From NCBI RefSeq assembly GCF_040529065.1, contig NZ_CP132343.1, positions 2,294,001 through 2,358,000 of the forward strand: DNA of 64,000 bases. The letters are read 5' to 3'. Each line of letters begins with the position of its first letter. Position 1 is the stretch's first letter. The notes beneath the pieces were generated by a model. The model was not told the origin of the DNA. It did no database searches and saw nothing but the letters and a program-made list of their open reading frames with translations. The translations under genes and the position numbers were made by a program. Below, in pieces: positions 35,862 through 43,800 of this stretch. This DNA is from Xanthomonas sacchari. GTDB lineage: Bacteria > Pseudomonadota > Gammaproteobacteria > Xanthomonadales > Xanthomonadaceae.

Positions 35862-38800
35862 ATGGAACGTCGCGGCGCAGGGATGGGCTCGGTCGTGGGT
35901 TTGCTGAAGCGGGCGGCGCATGCGCCCGCGCAGGGTTGGCGGCGCATCGTGGGCAGAACGGTGGCGGCCTTGTTGCTGACCCTTCTGGCCTGCACGTCTG
36001 GCGCCACGTCCTACGTTTACGACGCGCAGGGGCGTCTGGTCGCCGTGAGCAACGATGCCGGTGCCAGTGCCCGCTATCGCTACGACACGATGGGCAATAT
36101 CGTCGCTGTCGAACGCGTCTCCAGCGGAACCTTGGCAGTGCTGGGCTTCAGTCCGGCGCGCGGTGCGGCGGGCGATCGCGTGCGGATCCAGGGGCAGGGA
36201 TTTTCCACCGCTGCGTCTGCCAACAGCGTGACCTTCAATGGACAGGCAGCGACGGTGCTGGCCGCCAGCGCACGCGAGTTGACGGTCCTGGTGCCTGCCA
36301 CTGCCAGTACCGGTCCGATCTCCGTGGCCGTGGCCGGGCAGAGCGCAAGCAGTGCGCAGCAGTTCCTGGTCGATGCCAACCTGCGTCAGCCGACCATTAC
36401 GGGCGTATCGCCGTTGATCGCCAGCGCAGGTACGGCGATCACCGTCGATGGGCAGAACCTGGCGCCGGTCGCCGGGCAGACCACGGCGAAGCTGGATCGC
36501 AAGACCGCGGTGCTCTCGAGCGCCACCGGCACGCGCCTGGTCTTTCCGGTGCCGGGCAGGAGCGGCAGCGGTCCGGTGACCGTCACCACGCCTTACGGCA
36601 GCGCCACGAGCAGCCAGGATGTGCTGGTGGTGCCGAGCAGTGTGTCGTCCGTCGGCATCGCCAGCGTCACGCGCCTAACCCTGGATGCCGCCGCCGTCGA
36701 CGTGGCGGTCGCCAACGCGGGTGGGTCTGCCGCGGTCCTGTTCACCGGCATGGCCGGTGATTACCTCAGCGCTCAGTTCCAGTCGCTGGGGTCCACGACG
36801 TTGAACTACCTGGTGTTCGGCACCGATAACGTGGAGATTGCCAGTGGACTGGTGAATGCGAACCAGCCCACCCTGCATCTGCCGCGATTGAAGGTGGGCG
36901 GCACCTATCTGTTGCTGCTTACACCGAGCACCTCTTCCGCCAGTTGGAAGATGGCAGTGGAGCATGCCGGAGTGCTTGCGTTGGACGGCGCCGAAACCAG
37001 CGTTGCCACGTCGCTCGCCGCGCAATCGAAGCGCTACACCTTTCTTGCCCAGGCCGGAAGCAGGCTGGGCCTGGCGGTGGCCGAGCAGACGCCGGCCGGC
37101 AGCGGCTGGGGAACCGCCTTGGTGCAGGTGTTCGACGCCGACGGCGTCAATCTGGGCTATCAGTACTGCAACCAGGCCAACAACGGCTGCGCACTCAACA
37201 TCGCCGCGCCCAGGACCGGCGTGTATCAGGTGTTGCTGACGCCCGGCACCAGCGGTGCACGCACCCTGCGTCTGAATCTGTGGCTGTCCTCGGATCTATT
37301 GCAGGCATTGCCGAAGGACCAGGACGTGCTGGCCGAAACGTCGCGTCGAGGACAGAACCTGCGTCTGTCGTTCGGTGCCGTGGCCGGCGATGCCTTTGCG
37401 TTGCAGGTAGCCGCCCAGACAACCGTGCCCGCTGGCCGTGATGTGTACTACCGCGTTTACGCGCCTGATGGCACCAGTGTTGCCTCGATGGCGGTGCGCG
37501 CAGCAGGCACCACCTATGTGACGGCGAAGACAAGCGGCACCTATCAGGTACTGGTGGATCCCGGGTTCGGAGAAACCGTGCGGTTGCAGATGCGGCTCAG
37601 CACTGGAAACGTGGGTAGTGGCGGTGGTGGGCTCGATGACGCCACCAGCGCATTCGCCACGCAATTGCCGGGCGACAGCGTGTACTTCACTTTCTCCGCG
37701 ACCGCCGGGCAGAGCCTGGGACTCGGCATCAGCGAGCTGCAGTCCAACGAAAGCGGCCCGCTCAACCTCACTATCTATGGCCCTGCAGGCGCGCCGATGG
37801 CCGGTGCCGCCTGCGAGGTGGCCAATGACGGATGTGATGTGAATCTGCCGCAACTGGCGGCGGGTCGTTACGGAGTCCTGGTCGCTCCTGCCACGACGAC
37901 GCAGACGATGCGCTTCAAGGCGACCCTGTCCACCGACCTGGCGCTTTCCTTGACGCGGGATGCGGTCAGCCAGGTCAGCATCGGCCGGCGCGGGCAGAAC
38001 GCAGTGCTGTCGTTCCAGGCGGGTGCCGGCGACGCACTGGCAGTGCAGGTGTCGGAGCAGACCACGACTCCGGCGAACGGCACGGTCTACTACCGGGTGT
38101 ACCAGCCTGATGGCACGGCCTTGTCGTCGATGGCGGTCTCCGGTTCGGGCACCCTGACGATGAACACACCTGTCGCCGGGGCTTACCGACTGTTCGTCGA
38201 TCCGCGCAATGGCGCCACCATGTCCGCCAAGGTGCTGGTGACCACCGGGAGCGCGGGCGGGCTGCAACTGGATGGCAGCAGCGGCGTGTACAGCGGCGCC
38301 GCCGGTCAAAGCGTGTTCTTCAGTTTCAGCGCAGCGGCCTCGCAGAATCTGGGATTGGGCATCGGCGATCTGAACCTGAGCAGCGGGACCTATGTCAACG
38401 TCAAGATCGCCAATCCCAACGGCTCCACGCTCACGACCGCGACCTGCTACGCCGCCAGTGGCTGCGCCTTCAATCTGCTCAACCTCACCGCGGGCAACTA
38501 TGGTGTGACCGTGAGTCCGCAATCGGGCTCCCAGAGCATCGCGTTCAAGGCGACTCTGTCCACAGAGGTCACTGGCTTCCTGCAGAAAGATGCGTCGAGT
38601 TCCGTGGACATCTCGCGCTATGCCCAGAATGCGCGCCTGACGTTCACCGGGACCGCCGGCGAGAGCCTGGCCTTGCTCGCCGCCGACGTCGCGACCAGGC
38701 CGGCAGGCCGCGACGTGGTCTATGCGGTGTATCGGCCGAACGGCGCGTTGTGGAAGAACGTGACGGCCAGCGGCAATGTCATTCTGGCCATGCCCAATCT

Positions 38801-40796
38801 CCCTGAGACGGGAAGCTATCGGGTGTTCGTCGATCCGGCGGGCGGCGCGTTGTGGTCGGCACGCTTGAAACTCTCCACGGGCCAGGACGGCAATGTCGAA
38901 CTGGACGGCGCAGGTGGCAGCTATCAGACGCCTGCAGGCCAGGGCGTACATTTCTCCATCGACACCCAGGCCGGCCAGAATCTGGGGCTGGGGATCACCG
39001 ACATTGCGGTGAGTTCGGGCAATTACTTCAATATCGCCGTCTACAGCCCGAACGGTACGACCTTGTACAGCGGCAGCTGCTACGTCCAGGATGGCTGTTC
39101 GTTGCCGCTGAGGAACACCTTGGCGGGACGCTACAGCGTGGTGGCGACACCGGCCTCGGCGAGCCAGACGATCCAGTTCCGCGCCGTGCTGTCGTCCGAA
39201 TTGCTGGATCAGCTGACCCGCGATCAGCCCTTGCATCTGGCGCTGGCCCGGTATGGGCAGAATGCGCGGCTCCGCTTCCAGGCGCAGGCGGGCGAGTCGT
39301 TGATGCTGCTGGTCGCGGCGCAGACGACACTACCCTCCGGTCGTGATGTGGTATATCGCGTGCTACGGCCGGATGGTGCTGTCTGGAAGGCGGCGACTAT
39401 CAAGGTGGGCGATGCCATCAATCTGATCAGTATCCCGACGTCTGGCGAGTATGCAATCCAGGTCGAGAGCAGGACCGGAAGTCCCCTGGAATCGGACATC
39501 ACCCTTTCCTCCGGAATCTCGCTGCCGATCGATGGCCCTCCGTCGCATGTGGTGACACGCTTGCCGGCGCAATACAAGCACTTCTCCTTCATCGCCAGTC
39601 AGGGCCAGAACCTGGGACTGGGCATCAGCGGCATCCAGATCGTGGGCTCAGGGTGGCAGCGCGTCGTTGCGTCCGTCTACAAGGCGGATGGCAGCACGCT
39701 GGCGAGCGGATACTGCGACGTGGAGCGCGGCGGCTGCGATTTCGATCTCGTCAACCTCGCTGCAGGCAAGTACGCAGTACTGATCACTCAAGAAGAGGAG
39801 CAGGCAGCAACGTACGACGTGACGCTTTCCAGCGATCTCGCCTTGAACCTGCAGCGCGACACGCCGCTGGCCGTCTCCGTCGCCAGACGCGGGCAGAACG
39901 CCCGGTTGAGCTTCCAGGGGCAGGCGGGCGACAAACTCGCCGTGCTGGTGCAGAACCAGGCGACCACGCCCGCGGATGGCACCAGCTATTACAGCGTCTA
40001 CCAGCCGAATGGCACCCTGCTCACGTCCGGATCGACGCGTACCGGTACTGCGATCGGCCTGGGCAGCCTGCCGACGACCGGCCAGTACAGCGTGGTGGTC
40101 GATCCGCAGTATGGGCAGACGATCGACACCACGGTCGCCTTGTCCACCGGCACGTCAGTGGCCGTGGACAGCAGTCGCACGTTCGCTGCGGGTCCGCCTG
40201 GCGCGGGCATTTTCTTCTGGTTCGATGCGCAGGCCGGGCAGAAGCTCGATTTCGGACTCGATCAGATCGCACTATCAGGCAACGGCTACGCTTGGGTCTA
40301 TGCGACGTTCTATCGTCCGGATGGCAGCAAGGTCTTCTCCAACACGAATTGCTTCCGTACCTACGGCTGCGGATTCTCCATCGATGCCGCGCAAGCCGGA
40401 CGCTACGGCGTCGTGGTCGTTCCTTCGTCGGAAGACCAGAGTTTCGCTCTGACCGCCTCGGTATCCAGCACCGTCGTTGGCACCTTGGCGTGGGATGTCC
40501 CGCAATCGATCGCCCTGGACAGGCACGGCAAGACTGCCACGCTGTCCTTCAGCGGCACGGCAGGGCAGGGCGTGCTGCTGCGGGTGGTCAATCAGACGAC
40601 CACGCCGGTCGGACGGTCGGTGACCTATGCGCTGTATCGGCCTGACGGACAGTCGTACAGATCGCTCAGCGCCAGCGCCGGCAGCAGCGACCTGAGCTTC
40701 CCGGCGCTCCCGACGAGCGGCACCTATCGATTGCGGATCGTGCCCGAGGACGGCGTCACTGCGGCGATGGACATCACTTTGGACAGTACGCCCTAG
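35862..40796 (+). CDS. Giant secreted protein: YD pair, two IPT/TIG-like domains, six ~211-residue repeats
   Basis: 1644 residues. The hydrophobic signal ends LLTLLACTSG, so it may be a lipoprotein. Residues 51-88 hold a single RHS-type YD pair (YVYDAQGRLVAVSND, YRYDTMGNIVAVER). Two IPT/TIG-like domains follow at about 92-175 (VLGFSPARGAAGDRVRIQG) and 177-262 (ITGVSPLIASAGTAITVDG). From about residue 374 to the end there are six repeats with starts at nt 36981, 37632, 38268, 38901, 39528 and 40164. Each has an A half (GQNLGLGI) and a B half (RxGQNARLSFxGxAGD, QTTxPAGRDVxYxVYxPDG, GTYxVxVDP) resembling pre-peptidase C-terminal beta-sandwiches. There is no catalytic motif. The RHS toxin gene follows 63 bases later; a structural or surface-partner role is inferred. 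Confidence 0.8.
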   Translation: MERRGAGMGSVVGLLKRAAHAPAQGWRRIVGRTVAALLLTLLACTSGATSYVYDAQGRLVAVSNDAGASARYRYDTMGNIVAVERVSSGTLAVLGFSPARGAAGDRVRIQGQGFSTAASANSVTFNGQAATVLAASARELTVLVPATASTGPISVAVAGQSASSAQQFLVDANLRQPTITGVSPLIASAGTAITVDGQNLAPVAGQTTAKLDRKTAVLSSATGTRLVFPVPGRSGSGPVTVTTPYGSATSSQDVLVVPSSVSSVGIASVTRLTLDAAAVDVAVANAGGSAAVLFTGMAGDYLSAQFQSLGSTTLNYLVFGTDNVEIASGLVNANQPTLHLPRLKVGGTYLLLLTPSTSSASWKMAVEHAGVLALDGAETSVATSLAAQSKRYTFLAQAGSRLGLAVAEQTPAGSGWGTALVQVFDADGVNLGYQYCNQANNGCALNIAAPRTGVYQVLLTPGTSGARTLRLNLWLSSDLLQALPKDQDVLAETSRRGQNLRLSFGAVAGDAFALQVAAQTTVPAGRDVYYRVYAPDGTSVASMAVRAAGTTYVTAKTSGTYQVLVDPGFGETVRLQMRLSTGNVGSGGGGLDDATSAFATQLPGDSVYFTFSATAGQSLGLGISELQSNESGPLNLTIYGPAGAPMAGAACEVANDGCDVNLPQLAAGRYGVLVAPATTTQTMRFKATLSTDLALSLTRDAVSQVSIGRRGQNAVLSFQAGAGDALAVQVSEQTTTPANGTVYYRVYQPDGTALSSMAVSGSGTLTMNTPVAGAYRLFVDPRNGATMSAKVLVTTGSAGGLQLDGSSGVYSGAAGQSVFFSFSAAASQNLGLGIGDLNLSSGTYVNVKIANPNGSTLTTATCYAASGCAFNLLNLTAGNYGVTVSPQSGSQSIAFKATLSTEVTGFLQKDASSSVDISRYAQNARLTFTGTAGESLALLAADVATRPAGRDVVYAVYRPNGALWKNVTASGNVILAMPNLPETGSYRVFVDPAGGALWSARLKLSTGQDGNVELDGAGGSYQTPAGQGVHFSIDTQAGQNLGLGITDIAVSSGNYFNIAVYSPNGTTLYSGSCYVQDGCSLPLRNTLAGRYSVVATPASASQTIQFRAVLSSELLDQLTRDQPLHLALARYGQNARLRFQAQAGESLMLLVAAQTTLPSGRDVVYRVLRPDGAVWKAATIKVGDAINLISIPTSGEYAIQVESRTGSPLESDITLSSGISLPIDGPPSHVVTRLPAQYKHFSFIASQGQNLGLGISGIQIVGSGWQRVVASVYKADGSTLASGYCDVERGGCDFDLVNLAAGKYAVLITQEEEQAATYDVTLSSDLALNLQRDTPLAVSVARRGQNARLSFQGQAGDKLAVLVQNQATTPADGTSYYSVYQPNGTLLTSGSTRTGTAIGLGSLPTTGQYSVVVDPQYGQTIDTTVALSTGTSVAVDSSRTFAAGPPGAGIFFWFDAQAGQKLDFGLDQIALSGNGYAWVYATFYRPDGSKVFSNTNCFRTYGCGFSIDAAQAGRYGVVVVPSSEDQSFALTASVSSTVVGTLAWDVPQSIALDRHGKTATLSFSGTAGQGVLLRVVNQTTTPVGRSVTYALYRPDGQSYRSLSASAGSSDLSFPALPTSGTYRLRIVPEDGVTAAMDITLDSTP
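36981..40793 (+). repeat. Six tandem ~633-bp coding repeats
   Basis: Unit starts at 36981, 37632, 38268, 38901, 39528 and 40164 are marked by an (L/I/V)D(G/D/S) codon triplet. Spacings are 651, 636, 633, 627 and 636 bases. The units are diverged in sequence but keep the Gly-Gln-x-Leu and Tyr-x-Val-x-x-Pro landmarks, so this is an old protein-level duplication rather than a recent DNA repeat. Confidence 0.82.
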
Positions 40797-40859
40797 AACA
40801 CCGACGCGATTTCAACGAACGGACGCAGATCGGCGGCAGGCATGGAGCGGAGCGAGCAT

Positions 40860-43800
40860 ATGACGTGGTTCAACAGCGCATGGAAAAGCGTGATCCTGGG
40901 TGGGGTACTGGGCGCGCTGGCGTCGACGGCCGCCTCCCAACAGCTGGTCTGGTCGACGGCGGCCATGCCGGCTGTCGGCGTTGGCGCTGTCCCTGCAGTG
41001 ATCGGGCAGTGGCATACGACCGCATTGGCCGATGGCAGCGAGTTGGCGCTGGCGCCCGACGGGCGTTTCCTGCGCCATCGCGTGCCCGGTCGGCGTGCGC
41101 GCGAGATCGCGCTGCCATCGGCGCGCATCGACGCCAGCGTCACCTTGCTGCCGAGCGGGCGCGTGCTGGTCTGGGGAGGGCGCGATGCCAGGGGCCGACT
41201 GCAGGACGGCGGCGCGTGGTTCGATCCCACGAGCCTTTCCGTGCAGCCCGCGACGGGACTGAGCCTGCGCGCGCGCTATGGACACACCGCCACGGTACTG
41301 ACCGATGGTCGCCTCCTGCTGGCCGGCGGCACCGGCGATGGCGCCGGCGCGCAGGTGTGGGACGAAGCCAGCGATCGGGCGATCACCCTGCCTGCGGATC
41401 TGCCGGGTGGCGGCAACGCAAGCTCGCGCCTGCTTGCTGATGGCCGTGTGGCGTTGCCGGCGTCTCGAAGCGCCCAGCGCATCACCAGCGATGCGGTGTT
41501 CGATCCGCTCGCGGGGGCGTTTCTTCCGTATCCGGCCAGCATCGCGGAGCAGCCAGGCGCGCCGCGGCTCGCCGGCAGCGTGCCGGTGCAGGGGGCAGCG
41601 GGCGTTGCGCCGACCGCGCGGCTCGCGTTGCGCTTCTCGCGTCCGCTGCACATGCCCACGTTGTCCGCGCGCACCGTCACCCTGGTCGGTCCGGAGGGAC
41701 GCGTCGCGGTGCGCATCGCGCCGGTGGAGCAGGGCCGTCTGCTGTTCGTGCAGCCGCGTCAGGCCTTGTTCCCGGATTCCCATTATACCTTGATGGTCGA
41801 GGGCGCGCGTGCCGCATCGGGCGATGCCGTTCCGCTGATCGCCCTGGATTTCCGCACCACCGCCTACGACAGCAACGGAAATCCGGTGGCGCATGCAATG
41901 ACCACGCCGACACAAGCAGGCGCTGCACCCAGCGTGCAGATGACTGGTGCAGGCACGTCGGCCTCCTGTGCCAATGACGGTGTGCCGTGCCGCGCGCACG
42001 GCCTGTTGGTGGACGGCGTCTGGTACCCGGGACAGGACAATACCGACAGCCGCTGGCGCATCTATGGCGCCTCGCAACAGCCGGAACACAACGCCCGCAT
42101 TGCGCGGATCGCCGCGACCTTCCACGTGACGATGGTGCGCGGGCGTGTGGTGCGGGTGGACCAACAACCCGTGGCCGGGGTCGAGGTCAGCATCGGCAAG
42201 GAGCGCGCGCTTACCGACAAGAACGGCTGGTTCACCCTGTTCGATGTGCCGGCGGGGCACCAGGAACTCTACGTCGACGGCAGCACGGCCAACACGGCCG
42301 GCGCCGAATACGGTCAATTCGTCGTCGGCACCGAAGTCGCCGCCGGCCGATTGAACGAACTCGGCTATCTGCTGCATCTGCCACGCATCGCAGCGCGCGA
42401 CAAGATCCGGATCCCGTCGCCGACCGTCCAGGACATGGTCGTTGGCCACCCGGATATTCCCGGCCTGCAATTGCGCATTCCCAAGGGCACCGTCGTGCTG
42501 GACCGCAAGGGCCGCCTGGTGACCGAACTGGCGATCGTGCCGACGCCGGTCAATCGGGCGCCGTTCCCGGTCACCGAAAACCATCCGATGGCGTTCACGG
42601 TCGAGCCGGGCGGCGCGCAGATCCGCGGACTCGACCCCGGCGCCAACAACGGCATCCAGGTCTACTACCCCAACTACGACGGCTACGCCGCGGGTACCCA
42701 GGCCAATTTCTGGATGTACGACCCGCGCGATGGCTGGCGCGTCTACGGCAAGGGCACCGTTTCGGCCGACGGCAAGCATTTCGTTCCCGAGCCTGGCGTG
42801 GCCTTGCACCAGACCATGGGCGGCATGTACAGCGTGCCCAGCAACGACCCGCCCAGCGAGGCCGGGTTGCCGCCGGATGGGCATTGTTGCGGCACCCCCG
42901 GCAGCGGCGGCGTCGCCAATGCGGCCGATCCCATCGACCTGAAGACCGGCGAATTTGTTCATTCGGAAACCGACCTGCAGATCGCGGACGTGACGGCGCT
43001 GAGCCTCTCGCGCAGCTACCGTCCCCACGACATGAAGCAGCGTGAGTTCGGCATCGGCACCGCGTCCAACTGGGGCTACTATCTCCACAATCCGGGCGGC
43101 ACCTACGATTCGCTCGATCTGGTGCTGCCGACCGGCGCCTATATCCGCTTCGATCGGGCCTCCGGTTCCGGCCCGCGTGGCGAGTGGCGCCAAGCCGGTT
43201 CGACCACACAGTATGCGGGCGCCGTGCTGCAGTCGGTCTACGATTCGGACCCGTTGCAGCCGTGGGGCCGCGGCTTCCGCATCACCCTGCGCGACGGCAG
43301 CCGCATGCAGTTCTCCAGCTACATGGACACCCGCCTGCGCTGGCTGGAAGACCGCTATGGCAACCGCACCACGCTGCTCTACGATGCCGGCTTGGTCGCG
43401 CGCATCGTCTCGCCCAGCGGGCGCTACATTGGTCTGGAGTACGACACCCGCAATCGCGTTGCAGCGGCGACCGACAACGCCGGCAACCGCTGGACCTATG
43501 CCTACGACAGCAATGGCTTGCTCGCCACGGTGGGATATCCGGATGGCGGCAGCAAGACATACGCGTATCAGACCAGGACCCAGAACAACGCGCTGGCGCA
43601 GCACCGGATGCAGTCCATCACCGACGCCCGCGGCAAGCGCGTTCTGCTCAACGAGTTCGAGGTTGTCAACGGTGTTTCCACGGGCAGGGTAATCAAGCAG
43701 ACCCAGGCCGACGGCGGCGTCTTCGTCATCGACTATGCGCATGTCGACGTCGGCAGTACCGGCGTGCTCGTCACCAGTCCCGACGGCAGCAAGCGCCGCG

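Noticed and set aside
37296-39236. A 646-codon minus-strand open frame inside the giant repeat protein
   Set aside because: Antisense to a frame with clear repeated domains; no motifs of its own.
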